64,000 nt of DNA from Chitinophaga horti (GCF_022867795.2 NZ_CP107006.1:3472001-3536000), one strand, 5' to 3'. Counted from the stretch's first letter, positions 33,239 through 42,689 are shown. Numbers and translations are program-made. The notes: generated by a model from the letters alone, not told the origin.

Positions 33239-36200
33239 TTAGAAATTAAGTTTAGCACCTACGGCATAAATACGCGATACCGGGAACTGGCCGCCGTCCA
33301 TACCATAACCACCTACCTCAGGGTCCATGCCGCTGTATTTGGTAAAGGTGAGCAGGTTATCACCGCTCACGTATACACGCAGCGCTGTTTTCCATGGCAT
33401 GTTTTTGAACGTATAACCGATCAGCAGGTTCTTTAAACGCAGGTAGCTGCCATCTTCCAGGTACCAGTCAGATGTAGTCTGGAAGTTTTTGTTAGCATCG
33501 CTCGCGGAGATCTTTGGAATATCGGAGCCGGTGTTGGTGGGCGACCAGGCATCCAGGATTTTGTTCCAGCGGTTGTAGCCTTGCTCGGAACCATTCAGCG
33601 TCGTCTGTTTAAAGGCGTGGAACAGTTTAGCACCGCTCACACCCTGGAAGAAGAAGCTGATATCGAAATTGTTCCAGTTAGCACTACCATTGAAGGCATA
33701 GGTTACTTTTGGATACGCGCTGCCCATGTAGTAACGGTCGGCATCGTTAATGCTGCCATTACCGTCCTTATCCACGAACTTCAGGTCACCCGCTTTCGCG
33801 AAGGGCTGGATGCGCGCACCGGATTTGTCAACATAAGCTGCAGCTTCTGCATCTGTCTGGAAAATACCATCTGTTTTAATCAGCCAGTAAGCATACGCAG
33901 GCTGACCAACGATCGAACGGAAAGGATTCAGCACACCTCTCCACACATCGCCATCTGCCCAGTACGAACCGGCGTTGCCGTCGATCTTTTCAACCTTATT
34001 GTTCAGCGTAGCAAAGTTACCGCCGACGCTATATCCCACTTTACCAACCTGGTCGTGCCAGTTAGCGCTTAATTCAAAACCTTTGTTACGGATCAATCCC
34101 TGGTTGATCATGGGAGCACCGAAACCGAAGGTATTCGTCCAGTTCAGCTCCTGGCGGGAGATCAGGTCATATGTTTTCTTGTTGAAGTAATCGGCAGTCA
34201 GCGTCAGTCGCTCGTTCATCAAAGCGATATCGATACCGAAGTCCGTTTGTTCCGAAGTTTCCCATGACAGGGCCGGGTTGTACTGGTTTGCCATGTACAG
34301 TGCGGTAGACTGCGGGCTCTTTTCGCCAACCTGGTACGCAATGCCGGAACCCAGTGTGGGATATCCATAAGCGGTACCGATGGAGCTGAGGTTACCGATA
34401 CGGCCCCAGCTGGCGCGCAGCTTCAGGAGGTCAACAGCGGGCACGTTAAAGAACGGCTCAGAGCTGATTTTCCAGGCAGCGGTAAGACCCGGCAGGCCCT
34501 TGGAGCGGTAATCGGCAGGCAAACGGCCGGCAATATCGCGGCGGTAGCTACCGGTTACAAAGTAACGATCGGCCCAGCTATACGCCAAACGACCTACATA
34601 AGAAAGGTTGCGGTCAACCCACTGGTTATCACCCGGACGGTTCTGGTCGAACACCGAAGCGTTCAGGAAGAACTGTGCCCACTCGGCCTCGTCCTGCAGT
34701 CCTCTCGCGGCGGCGCTGAATGAACGGGCACCGTTCTGCTGCGCGGTCATTGATGCCATCGCGGCGATGCTGTGTTTACCGAAAACACGTTCGTAGTTGG
34801 CCGTGTTTTCCCAGATCCAGTGGTAGCTTTTATTGGTGGAGTAAGAAAGCGTGTTCTGGTCGTTCGGTTTACCTGGCTCCGTTCTTTTCGGTTCGAAGTT
34901 TTTCCACAGTGAGTTACCCTGGCGGTAAGAGAAGCGTGACAGGAAACTGAGGCCTTTCACGATATCAGTCACATTCACTTCAGTAACAGATTGAAGATCG
35001 TTGCCGCGGTTGTACGGTTTGTTACGCAGCAGCGTTGCTACCGGGTTGATCGCGTCACCGTGGATACCCAGGTACTGCGATTCACGCGGACCAACACCAC
35101 CGAAGGAACCATCGGCATAGTAAGGAGTAGCCGAACGTGGCATATAGATGGCGGAGAGGATCACGCCGCTGTAACCACTGGAGGTTTCCGTACCACGATT
35201 ATCGTTGTTGTTATAGAACAAGTCCTGGCGCAGCCTGATATGATCGTTAAACTGGTAGTTCGCATTAAAGCGCAGGGAGATGTTTTTATTATAAGTATTC
35301 AGCAGTGTACCTTCTTCATTCTCATAACGCGCCTGTAACAGCGTAGAGAACTTTTCGGTGCCGGCATTTACTGTTACGGTATGACGCTGAATAACGCCCG
35401 TGCGGAACACTTCATCGATCCAGTCCGTGCGCGTTTGCTGTGCATATGGGTTTACAGCTGCGTCCCAGCCGCTGAGCGGTGGTAAACCGGCGTTGGTGTA
35501 AGCCAGGTTAGATACTTTGGCTTCCTCTTCCGCAGTAAGTGATTGTGGCGTTCTCCAGGCTTGCTTCATGCCTACGAACGTATTGTATTCCACGCCCGGC
35601 TTGCCTTGTTTAGCCTGGCGGGTGGTAATCAGGATTACACCTGCGGAGCCGGAGAAGGCACCATAGATTGCCGCAGATGCCGCATCTTTCAATACCGTAA
35701 TACTTTCAATATCGGCAGGATTGTAAGGAGCATTAGGCACGCCATCTACTACATACAGTACATTTTCCGAAGAACGTGAGCCGATACCGCGGATCGTTAC
35801 TCGCGGAGAACTGTTCGGGTGACCACCATTGTTGATTACCGTTACACCAGGCACCTTACCCTGGATCATCGCAGCCACGTTTAACACGGGACGGTTTTTC
35901 ACCTGGTCCATATCTGGTACGGTGGATACCGCGGCAGACAGGTCACCTTTCTTCGCTTTACCGTAACCGAGTACTACGATCTCGCTTAAGGATTCGCGGG
36001 TCGACTTCAGCGTTACCGAAGCCGTAGCCGGATCGTTCGCTTTCATCTCTTTCGTTTCGTACCCCATGAAGCTGTAGCTCAGCACTGCGTTTTCGTCTGA
36101 CAGTTCAATCGAGTATTCTCCATTTTCATTAGTGATGGCGCGGTTATTTGTGCCCTTCTGCCAGATGCTCACACCCGGAATAGGCTCCTCTCCCTCTGCC

Positions 36201-36625
36201 ATCATCACGCGGCCTTTCACCGCAACGTTTGCTGTAACCGCAGCCGCTGCCGGCCTTTCTGCCTTACGAAAAATGATCGCATTGTTATGCACGCTAAATT
36301 CGATACCGGCAACTTTTTCCAACATGGCCAGCGCTTCTCCCAAAGAGATGTTATTGGGATGAAAGTCGCGCACGGTGATCTTGTCAAAGTCCTCACGGAT
36401 AAACGTAAAAGAGAAATTACTTTGTTTGTCGAGCGCTTTTAGCACCGTAGACAGCGAGGCCGAGGAGATGTCGAGCTTCACTTTCTCGTTCAGTTCCCGC
36501 TGTTGCGCAAAACCAACGGAGGTAACCAGCAGGCAGCAGCCAAAAAGCAGCAGCCGTTTGGTAATGGGCATAGTACGGCCCCTACCTGGAGCGCTATGCG
36601 CCACGGGCGTAGAAGTGTGGTTCAT
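33239..36625 (-). CDS. SusC/RagA-family TonB-dependent transducer with STN domain
   Basis: 1128 residues from 36625; an in-frame ATG at 36571 (MPITKRLLLF) would remove 18 N-terminal residues and still leave the signal peptide. The STN domain is KVKLDISSASLSTVLKALDKQSNFSFTFIRED, followed by the regulatory domain (KGRVMMAEGEEPIPGVSIWQKG), TonB-box SEIVVLGYGKAKKGD, plug (NVLYVVDGVPNAPYNPADIESITVLKDAASAAIYG) and barrel. Its FecR/sigma pair lies directly upstream (38 bp to fecR). It should import and sense the same ligand as the adjacent SusD. Confidence 0.95.
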   Translation of the reverse strand: MNHTSTPVAHSAPGRGRTMPITKRLLLFGCCLLVTSVGFAQQRELNEKVKLDISSASLSTVLKALDKQSNFSFTFIREDFDKITVRDFHPNNISLGEALAMLEKVAGIEFSVHNNAIIFRKAERPAAAAVTANVAVKGRVMMAEGEEPIPGVSIWQKGTNNRAITNENGEYSIELSDENAVLSYSFMGYETKEMKANDPATASVTLKSTRESLSEIVVLGYGKAKKGDLSAAVSTVPDMDQVKNRPVLNVAAMIQGKVPGVTVINNGGHPNSSPRVTIRGIGSRSSENVLYVVDGVPNAPYNPADIESITVLKDAASAAIYGAFSGSAGVILITTRQAKQGKPGVEYNTFVGMKQAWRTPQSLTAEEEAKVSNLAYTNAGLPPLSGWDAAVNPYAQQTRTDWIDEVFRTGVIQRHTVTVNAGTEKFSTLLQARYENEEGTLLNTYNKNISLRFNANYQFNDHIRLRQDLFYNNNDNRGTETSSGYSGVILSAIYMPRSATPYYADGSFGGVGPRESQYLGIHGDAINPVATLLRNKPYNRGNDLQSVTEVNVTDIVKGLSFLSRFSYRQGNSLWKNFEPKRTEPGKPNDQNTLSYSTNKSYHWIWENTANYERVFGKHSIAAMASMTAQQNGARSFSAAARGLQDEAEWAQFFLNASVFDQNRPGDNQWVDRNLSYVGRLAYSWADRYFVTGSYRRDIAGRLPADYRSKGLPGLTAAWKISSEPFFNVPAVDLLKLRASWGRIGNLSSIGTAYGYPTLGSGIAYQVGEKSPQSTALYMANQYNPALSWETSEQTDFGIDIALMNERLTLTADYFNKKTYDLISRQELNWTNTFGFGAPMINQGLIRNKGFELSANWHDQVGKVGYSVGGNFATLNNKVEKIDGNAGSYWADGDVWRGVLNPFRSIVGQPAYAYWLIKTDGIFQTDAEAAAYVDKSGARIQPFAKAGDLKFVDKDGNGSINDADRYYMGSAYPKVTYAFNGSANWNNFDISFFFQGVSGAKLFHAFKQTTLNGSEQGYNRWNKILDAWSPTNTGSDIPKISASDANKNFQTTSDWYLEDGSYLRLKNLLIGYTFKNMPWKTALRVYVSGDNLLTFTKYSGMDPEVGGYGMDGGQFPVSRIYAVGAKLNF

Positions 36626-36663
36626 AATCTGGTGATTTTTCAGAGATGGGTCGTCATCTCTTA

Positions 36664-37623
36664 TTAATAAATAGTTACTAGCTTGTTCTTAATCGTGTAA
36701 TTTTTATGCGTCATATAACACAGGGCATCCATCGTTTGCCCGAATCGTTGCTTTGGAAAGGCGATGGTGATTTTCTTCTGAAGGCGCCGCTCATTCTGCC
36801 AGGCTACTTCGTAACCATTACTTTCACATAGTCGCGTAAAGGCATCTTTTATACTCAGCTGTTCTGCCGTAAAACCGCCATCCATCCATGCGGTGGAAAG
36901 TGTGGTATCTATTTCATGTGTCACCAGCACGCTGTCGTCGGGAAAGTAGGCGGCTGCGCGTCCAGGCTCCAGTATGGCCTGTGTTTGCCGGTTAGCTTTA
37001 GATGACACCTGCACCTTACCAGAGGCAAGGGATACACGCGTCATTTTTTCATCGCGGTACGCCTCCAGGTTAAAGCGGGTGCCCAATACCTTCACTACCA
37101 CGTCGCGCGTTACGATCACGAAAGGCCGTTCGCTGCTGCGTTCCACTTCAAAATACCCTTCCCCTTCGAACGCTACCCATCGTGTTTTTGAAGCTGCTTC
37201 TTCTCTCCAGCTAAGAGAGGCATTGGCATTCATCCAGATCACGGAGCTATCGGGCAGCATCACCTTTTTGATCATACCGCTGGTATTACGCACGTGAAAA
37301 ATGTTATCCGCAGTGGCCTGCTTCGCTTTGTGCAATTGCTGTTGTTTGGCAGAAAAGTAACCGATGCCTGCGAGCAGTATGACCGATGCGGCGGCGGCCC
37401 ACTTCCGTACTAAGGGACGGATGTTGTGCTTTTGTTTTTTGGCAACATAATCCCGGAAGCCGGCCAGGAACCGCTCCTGCTGCGACTCCGCATGCTCGAC
37501 GGGGGCGTTGTTATGCAGGCCTTTGTACCAGCTATCGAGTAGCGCCAGTTCTTCGGGCGTGCATTCGCCTGCATGAAATTTGTCGAGTAATGCTTTCGCA
37601 TTCGGATATTGTGATGTTGGCAT
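36664..37623 (-). CDS. FecR-domain anti-sigma factor / sigma regulator
   Basis: 319 residues. N-terminal segment AKALLDKFHAGECTPEELALLDSWYKG, a membrane helix (WAAAASVILLAGIGYFSA), then FecR core strands (KVMLPDSSVIWMNANASLSWREEA, FEGEGYFEVERSSERPFVIVTRDVVVKVLGTRFNLEAY, VSLASGKVQV). The C-terminal DUF4974/STN-like domain is SIKDAFTRLCESNGYEVAWQNERRLQKKITIAF. It pairs with the sigma factor 46 bp upstream and the STN-bearing receptor downstream. Confidence 0.93.
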   Translation of the reverse strand: MPTSQYPNAKALLDKFHAGECTPEELALLDSWYKGLHNNAPVEHAESQQERFLAGFRDYVAKKQKHNIRPLVRKWAAAASVILLAGIGYFSAKQQQLHKAKQATADNIFHVRNTSGMIKKVMLPDSSVIWMNANASLSWREEAASKTRWVAFEGEGYFEVERSSERPFVIVTRDVVVKVLGTRFNLEAYRDEKMTRVSLASGKVQVSSKANRQTQAILEPGRAAAYFPDDSVLVTHEIDTTLSTAWMDGGFTAEQLSIKDAFTRLCESNGYEVAWQNERRLQKKITIAFPKQRFGQTMDALCYMTHKNYTIKNKLVTIY

Positions 37624-37669
37624 ACATAAAAGAATACCCGGCGAAAAAGAAATGTTAACTCGTCCTGCG

Positions 37670-38227
37670 TTAAGAAATTGTAAACAACAGCATGGCAGAA
37701 ACCAGCTGGGCAGATAAGGCGGGGTTACTGCGGATATGGTCCTTCACCTGCTCCAGTGCGCGCGAGTACAGTACGCGGGCAGAGCCGGGTGCGATATCCA
37801 GTTCTGTAGCGATCTTTTTGTAGGAGTACTGGTGGCGTAAACGTAATACGAATAATTTTTGCTGGTGGGGCGACAGCATATCGATGGCTTCTTTCAGTAC
37901 GGTTTCCATGAGTGCTTCCGATTCGATGGCGGAAGCTTCTTCAATTGTACCGGTGAGCAGATCTTCCAGTGTTTTGAGGTGTGCGCTGTAACGGCCAGCG
38001 CTGCGGTAATAATTGAGTACACGGAATTTAAGGGCGTTGAGCAGGTAATACTCCAGTTGTTCATCCTTTGGTAAGTCCTCCCACTTCTCCCAGGCGGCCA
38101 TCAGTACATCCTGTACGATATCGAACGCGTCGTGCGCATTCGTTTTCGCAACGGCGACAGCTAACAGTTTGTTCCAATAAACCTGCACAGAAGCCTCGAA
38201 GGAGGCTGTTTGATGATGAATTGGCAT
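37670..38227 (-). CDS. ECF RNA polymerase sigma factor
   Basis: 185 residues. Region 2 (AHDAFDIVQDVLMAAWEKWEDLPKDEQLEYYLLNALKFRVLNYYR) and region 4 (LSPHQQKLFVLRLRHQYSYKKIATELDIAPGSARVLYSRALEQVKDHI) are clear. As in the other two ECF factors here, the protein continues past region 4 into a hydrophobic tail (LSAQLVSAMLLFTIS). It heads the minus-strand operon ECF-FecR-SusC-SusD. Copy 2 of the structured repeat lies about 87 bp upstream, so the 5' region of this operon overlaps the 3' region of the GH13 gene. Confidence 0.93.
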   Translation of the reverse strand: MPIHHQTASFEASVQVYWNKLLAVAVAKTNAHDAFDIVQDVLMAAWEKWEDLPKDEQLEYYLLNALKFRVLNYYRSAGRYSAHLKTLEDLLTGTIEEASAIESEALMETVLKEAIDMLSPHQQKLFVLRLRHQYSYKKIATELDIAPGSARVLYSRALEQVKDHIRSNPALSAQLVSAMLLFTIS

Positions 38228-38313
38228 AGATTGAGTTGTGGCTACCGGCGTAAAAATAGGGAGTCAGTGTTACGCGAATATTAAGTGTGCATATCTTTCA
38301 TACGTTTGTTGCC

Positions 38314-38430
38314 GGGGGCTGACCCAAAAGTGCAATGAGGGCTTTGAGAATCGCTTAAACGATGACTGGTCTCCATCAGTCAGCCGAATAAAACTGGGGC
38401 TGACAAATATTTTTTGGTCAGCCCCGCTTT
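38314..38430. repeat. Structured ~115-bp repeat element, copy 2
   Basis: This has the same layout as 31249-31361. Left arm GGCTGACCCAAAAGT (38317-38331), invariant core GAATCGCTTAAACGATGAC (38348-38366), GTCTCCATCAG, a second left-type arm GGGGCTGAC (38396-38404), and the right arm GTCAGCCCC (38417-38425). The proximal arms pair over 9 bp. The hairpin directly follows the GH13 stop codon and can terminate it on the minus strand. Confidence 0.9.
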
Positions 38431-38431
38431 C

Positions 38432-40210
38432 TTATTTCAGCCGGTACCAGTAGCTTTCATAACCGGCGGCCTTCATTTTTCCTTCCTGCGGGATGGGCCC
38501 GCCGTTGAGGGCCGTCCACTTTTTATCGGTAGCGACCAGTTGTTGCAGATGCAGTTGTTGTTCGCTGGCAGACAGATTATTAAGAATAAGCACTTCACTG
38601 TTGTTCCAGCGGTAGATCATTCCTGTCACATGACCGGAGCCTGTTTCCACTACCTCCCATCTCCCCCAGTTCATTTCGGGGCAGGCGCGGCGCATGGCGA
38701 TCAGCCGCCTGGTAAATTGTAACAGTGAGTTGGGATCACGTTCCTCTGCAACAACGTTTCTCATACGATAGTTAGCAGCACCCGTATCGATTACCGGCCT
38801 TAATGGCGATTTACTGGTACTAAAACCTGCATTCACACTATCGTTCCACTGCATAGGCGTGCGCACCGCCAACCGTTCTGCCAGCGCCAGGTTATCGCCC
38901 ATGCCGATTTCGTCGCCATACCTGATTACCGGTGTACTGGGCAACGAGAACAACAGGCTGTAAGCCAGCTTCAGTCGCTTCTGGTCGTTGTTTAACATCG
39001 GTGCCAGGCGCCTGCGGATGCCGCGGTCATACAACTGCATGGACGGCAGCGGACCGAAGGCCTCGTATACCCGGCTGCGTTCCTTTTTTGTAAGCCGTCC
39101 GAGGTCCACTTCGTCGTGATTGCGCAGAAACTGCGCCCACTGACTGTGATGCGGCATGCCCCCGGTGGCAGACAATGCCTTTTGCAGATGCGCCACCTCT
39201 CCCGCTGCCAGTGCATAAAACAGTAACTGGTTTACGTGGAAGTTGAACATCAGGTGTAAACCTTCGCCATGTTCACCGAAGTAATGCGTGTTTTCGCCCG
39301 GCGTGATGTTCGCTTCACCGAGCAGCACTGCGGACGGAGCAATGGACTGCACATGGCGGCGCATCTCCTTAATAATATCGTAATTGCCTTTGAAGTTGTC
39401 GCCTTTCGTATCGGGCACCTCTATCGCAAAAGGCACCGCATCTAATCTAAACCCATCAACACCTTCTGCCAGCCAGAAGGAAAGCATCTTTTTCACTTCA
39501 CTCCTCACCGCAGGCTGCTGCAAATCGAGGTCGGGCTGAAACTCGTAAAAGCGATGGTAGTAATACGCTTTCGCCAGACTATCGTACGTCCAGATGCTTT
39601 TTTGCACCCCGGGGAAGGCCATGCCTTTATCGAAGTTGTCCGGCTTGGTGCGCGACCACGAATACCAGGTGTGATAAGTGTTCGTAGTATCGCGACTCTG
39701 CACGAACCAGGAATGTTCTATCGAGCTGTGATTCACTACCAGGTCCATGATCACCCGAATGCTATCTCTTTTCGCCTGCTGAACAAAACGGCGAAAGTCA
39801 TCGATACTCCCCATCCGTGGCTCAACGCTATAATAATCCTTTACATCATACCCATCGTCGCGCCAGGGCGAAGGCTGAAAAGGCGCTAGCCAAACCGCGT
39901 TCACTCCCAGTGATTTGATGTAGGGCAGGCGCTGCGTCAACCCGTTAAAATCGCCAATGCCATCGCCATCGCTATCGCTAAAGACCTTTACGTCGAGCGA
40001 GTAAATGATCGCCTGTTTATACCACAGGCTATCGAGCGACGGCAGCGGCGGAAAGCCAGCTTCCTTGCGTTCCGTATTCACCCCCTGCAACATTTCGATG
40101 GCCTCATCGGGCACATCCTTCTTGAAAATACCAGGCTTGAAAATAAAGAGTCCGGCGGTGCAGATGCCCACTAAAAGTACCACTACGGTCAGGCGCTTGT
40201 TCATATCCAT
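38432..40210 (-). CDS. GH13 alpha-amylase-family enzyme, trehalose synthase/maltase-like, membrane-anchored or exported
   Basis: About 592 residues from the ATG at 40210 (MDMNKR); the open frame extends to a TTG at 40228, and an ATG at 40204 is also possible. A hydrophobic segment at the N-terminus (LTVVVLLVGICTAGLFIF) is a signal anchor. The GH13 signatures are complete: YSLDVKVFSDSDGDGIGDFNGLTQRLPYI, region I DLVVNH, region II GFRLDA with the nucleophile Asp, region III LLGEA with the acid/base Glu, and region IV RNHDE. The overall pattern (AVWLAPFQPSPWRDDGYDV, PMQWND) is close to maltose alpha-glucosyltransferase (trehalose synthase) and oligo-1,6-glucosidase groups. The exact activity is unresolved. 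It acts outside the cytoplasm, next to an ECF-controlled SusC/SusD operon. Confidence 0.88.
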   Translation of the reverse strand: MDMNKRLTVVVLLVGICTAGLFIFKPGIFKKDVPDEAIEMLQGVNTERKEAGFPPLPSLDSLWYKQAIIYSLDVKVFSDSDGDGIGDFNGLTQRLPYIKSLGVNAVWLAPFQPSPWRDDGYDVKDYYSVEPRMGSIDDFRRFVQQAKRDSIRVIMDLVVNHSSIEHSWFVQSRDTTNTYHTWYSWSRTKPDNFDKGMAFPGVQKSIWTYDSLAKAYYYHRFYEFQPDLDLQQPAVRSEVKKMLSFWLAEGVDGFRLDAVPFAIEVPDTKGDNFKGNYDIIKEMRRHVQSIAPSAVLLGEANITPGENTHYFGEHGEGLHLMFNFHVNQLLFYALAAGEVAHLQKALSATGGMPHHSQWAQFLRNHDEVDLGRLTKKERSRVYEAFGPLPSMQLYDRGIRRRLAPMLNNDQKRLKLAYSLLFSLPSTPVIRYGDEIGMGDNLALAERLAVRTPMQWNDSVNAGFSTSKSPLRPVIDTGAANYRMRNVVAEERDPNSLLQFTRRLIAMRRACPEMNWGRWEVVETGSGHVTGMIYRWNNSEVLILNNLSASEQQLHLQQLVATDKKWTALNGGPIPQEGKMKAAGYESYWYRLK

Positions 40211-40300
40211 TTTTCCGGATGAGCGCAATTATTATGCGAGAGGATACGTGGCCATTCATGGCGGGCTAACAAGGAAGAGGCGTGGCGTTTTATGCACAAA

Positions 40301-40332
40301 AAAGTGGCCCATGTTAAACATGGACCACTTCT
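40301..40332 (-). terminator. Intrinsic terminator of the 40385-40957 lipoprotein gene
   Basis: Arms 40301-40313 and 40318-40330 (AAGTGG...CCACTT) pair with one mismatch. On the minus strand a run of six T follows. Confidence 0.85.
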
Positions 40333-40384
40333 ACCTCATCTGTTAATTTGTCGCTTCAAGCAACCCCCACTTAAGCGCTAACAG

Positions 40385-40957
40385 TTATTTCTGAGGTTCC
40401 TGTGTTTTAGTAAAATCAAGGGAAGAGCCGTCGTCATAATTAATATGCCATGATTTGATCTTGCCGGCTTCCTTCACAAATTCGATATCGTTATATTCAA
40501 CCTTCTTTTTGGGATACAGCTCATCGGCCGTATACTGTTTTGTTTTACCATTGCCGGAACCTCCGCAGGACTGGTAGCTGCGATAGTTGCCGCTGGCCGA
40601 ATGGAATTTCACCGTACCGGCTTCCACGTTCACTTCAACCGTACCTTCTTTGTAACCGAGTACCTGGGAACGGCAGCCGCTATTGGTGTTGGTGTAATAA
40701 AAATACTCCCTGGCGCGGCCATCTTTGAACAGCATGTAACCAACCGCCAGTTCGAAACCCGCGCCCTGGTAGCTGCCGTCGTAACCCCAGAAGCTACCGA
40801 TCGAGGTAGATCCGGCTAACCAGTAACCAACTAAATCATCTGGCACAGCGGTTTTGGGGTTTTTACCATAGTTGCCATTTTCGTTATCATCTTTTGAACA
40901 GCTCGAAAGGGTTGCCAGCAATGTTGCAAACAGGATTAACGCAAAACTTTTCTTCAT
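40385..40957 (-). CDS. Lipoprotein of unknown function
   Basis: 190 residues. Lipobox LSSC after a 19-residue signal peptide, then an acidic SKDDNENGN linker. The body begins VPDDLVGYWLAGSTSIGSFWGYDG and continues with an Aro/Gly-rich beta pattern (MLFKDGRAREYFYYTN, YKEGTVEVNVEAGTVKFHSASGNYRSY), reminiscent of lipocalin-like one-domain lipoproteins of Bacteroidota. Two Cys (SGCRS and QSCGG) may form a disulfide. It has its own promoter (TACCTTTG) and terminator, so it is monocistronic. I do not recognise a function. Confidence 0.78.
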   Translation of the reverse strand: MKKSFALILFATLLATLSSCSKDDNENGNYGKNPKTAVPDDLVGYWLAGSTSIGSFWGYDGSYQGAGFELAVGYMLFKDGRAREYFYYTNTNSGCRSQVLGYKEGTVEVNVEAGTVKFHSASGNYRSYQSCGGSGNGKTKQYTADELYPKKKVEYNDIEFVKEAGKIKSWHINYDDGSSLDFTKTQEPQK

Positions 40958-40980
40958 GATTTCCTTTGTTGTTTTTTTTA

Positions 40981-40988
40981 CAAAGGTA
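40981..40988 (-). promoter_or_regulatory. -7 promoter element (TACCTTTG) for the 40957 lipoprotein gene
   Basis: Exact TAnnTTTG on the minus strand, 23 bp before the ATG at 40957. An AAAGGA lies just ahead of the start. Confidence 0.55.
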
Positions 40989-41107
40989 GATGAGCTGCGT
41001 GCAGACTTGCCCGTTTGGGCGGTTAAGATGGTTGAAATGGATGCCGAATTGTTTGTGGGAACAATTCATCCGAAAAAGATACGATAGACGGAGTGTGATG
41101 CTTCAGA

Positions 41108-42058
41108 TTAATATTTAAGCTTGAAAGCCTCGAACAACCAACGCCACATCCTGTCGTATAACAGCCGTAATTCGTAAGTCCCTTCGCTGCCATAGTCGTT
41201 GATTTGCCAGGAAATGCCATCCTCGAACACCACTCGGGTAACAGCTGTTTCGACATCGGATAAGTGCGGCGTTTCAAAGCCCTGCGGCAGGTTGCAGTAA
41301 CCCGACCACCGTATGATTTGCTGAAGTGTATCCATCGTTTCCGGAGACAACCGCTTTTCAATCGTAATCGTATCCATGTGACTCGTTTCTTTCGCATAGT
41401 CGATCACCAGGCGTTCCTTCAAAAGCGTTAGTTTACCATCCTTTGTTACAGACAAAGCGTACCTGGGATACGAGGACCAACTTGAAGCCACTTTAAAGGA
41501 AAGTGTATCAAACGCGGGGGAAGGAACCTTTGCAGGTTTGTAGTTAACGAAACCGCCGAAGCGATACCGCAGTGTATCCATGATTATTTTTTCAGCGGGG
41601 GGTGATTGGTTACCGATCGTGTACGACAAGTGTCCTAACACGAGACACATTTCCCCGCCATCATTATACAGACTGATATGCTCACCCAAGCCTGCAGAAT
41701 GCGCTCCCAGCCTCGCGAGCTCAATACCATTCGGCGTTGTGAGGAAAACTAGTATACGAGTTCCATGCCATCCCGTTGGGTTACCATTTGCCACGAGGTC
41801 CTTTTTGCCGTCACCACTAAGATCGGCCAGCAGGTATTTAGTGCCATAAAATTCCTTCAGGAAAACCCACTCAGGTTTAGTGAGCCCTTCTAATCGCTTT
41901 ACATCGAACCACCATCCCCTCCATGGCGGAGAGGCCTGCTTGCCATAATGGTTAACAAACGCTATTACCGTAGAATCGTTCGTCAGGCTATCTAGGCTGT
42001 GCTGGCCGACAGCTACATGGGTTATCAGTGTAGCCAGCAGGGTTAGGAACATACGCAT
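41108..42058 (-). CDS. Exported protein of unknown function, possible DUF6438-type C-terminal domain
   Basis: 316 residues with an N-terminal signal peptide (cleavage near VAVGQ). The first half contains a VCBS/EF-hand-like line (YLLADLSGDGKKDLVANG). The second half runs FDTLSFKVASSW, YALSVTKDGKLTLLKER, LSPETMDTLQQIIRWSGYCNL, VTRVVFEDGISWQINDYG. That order of strands and a helix resembles the DUF6438 domain as I recall it. It probably resides in the periplasm. The gene is alone, with no conserved partner in the window; the role is unknown. Confidence 0.72.
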   Translation of the reverse strand: MRMFLTLLATLITHVAVGQHSLDSLTNDSTVIAFVNHYGKQASPPWRGWWFDVKRLEGLTKPEWVFLKEFYGTKYLLADLSGDGKKDLVANGNPTGWHGTRILVFLTTPNGIELARLGAHSAGLGEHISLYNDGGEMCLVLGHLSYTIGNQSPPAEKIIMDTLRYRFGGFVNYKPAKVPSPAFDTLSFKVASSWSSYPRYALSVTKDGKLTLLKERLVIDYAKETSHMDTITIEKRLSPETMDTLQQIIRWSGYCNLPQGFETPHLSDVETAVTRVVFEDGISWQINDYGSEGTYELRLLYDRMWRWLFEAFKLKY

Positions 42059-42155
42059 AACGGGAAGATATAAAATGCCTGTTATCTTATCAAATTATAG
42101 CCTTGTTATGTTCATTCCTTTTTTACCTTATATTGCCCGCCAAATCCTAAAACCA

Positions 42156-42473
42156 ATGTTTACACAACCTGGCTCTATCGAAGAAATTAAGTCCGACCTG
42201 GAAGCGGGTCTTCCCCACCTCACTTATAAAATGGAAAAGCCGCTGATCGGCAAACAGTACATCCTGGCAAAGAATGGCACTTATGGCGCCATGATCTTTA
42301 AGAAGGGCGAAAAGGTGCAGGTAAGTACCTATAACCCCAAAGGGCTCACCGTAGCATTTGGCGTATTGGGGATCATGGTTACCCGTGCGTTGAATAAAAA
42401 ATATGTGGCTACCCGTAACGAGGTCTTCGACTATATGAGCGCGCGGTATTACGAGGTAAAAAAGGCCTTTTGA
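42156..42473 (+). CDS. Small protein of unknown function
   Basis: 105 residues from the ATG at 42156. The open frame also allows an ATG at 42075, which would add a hydrophobic 27-residue N-terminus. I prefer 42156 because TATATTGC at about 42130-42137 looks like a promoter -7 box inside the longer version. Sequence highlights are IEEIKSDLEAGLPHLTYKMEKPLIGKQYILAKNGTYGAMIFKKGEKVQVSTYNPKG, then a hydrophobic stretch (LTVAFGVLGIMVTRAL) that could be a membrane helix. The family is not recognised. A terminator follows directly. Confidence 0.65.
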   Translation: MFTQPGSIEEIKSDLEAGLPHLTYKMEKPLIGKQYILAKNGTYGAMIFKKGEKVQVSTYNPKGLTVAFGVLGIMVTRALNKKYVATRNEVFDYMSARYYEVKKAF

Positions 42474-42479
42474 TACGAA

Positions 42480-42518
42480 GAAGCCCGACCTCGAAACAGG
42501 CGGGCTTTCTTTATGGAT
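42480..42518 (+). terminator. Intrinsic terminator after the 42156 gene
   Basis: AAGCCCG-A-CCT pairs with AGG-CGGGCTT around CGAAAC with one bulge, followed by TCTTT. Confidence 0.75.
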
Positions 42519-42689
42519 TTGTGTAGCGTGTTGCTGCTGAAAAGCCGGCGCGACAGCTGGTCATCACTTTGTCAGCAAGGCGTACTGTCGGGCCAGGAAT
42601 GTAAGCCTGTCACGGCGTCACCCTATCCATAGCTGATTCACCAACTATTGCCGGAAGCCGAAAAAACAACAGCAGGCTATTGATCCAGG

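Noticed and set aside
42513..42689. Convergent intergenic gap tested for the 11-bp rhythm
   Set aside because: CC and GG positions do not keep an 11-bp step; only ordinary sequence and one terminator were seen.
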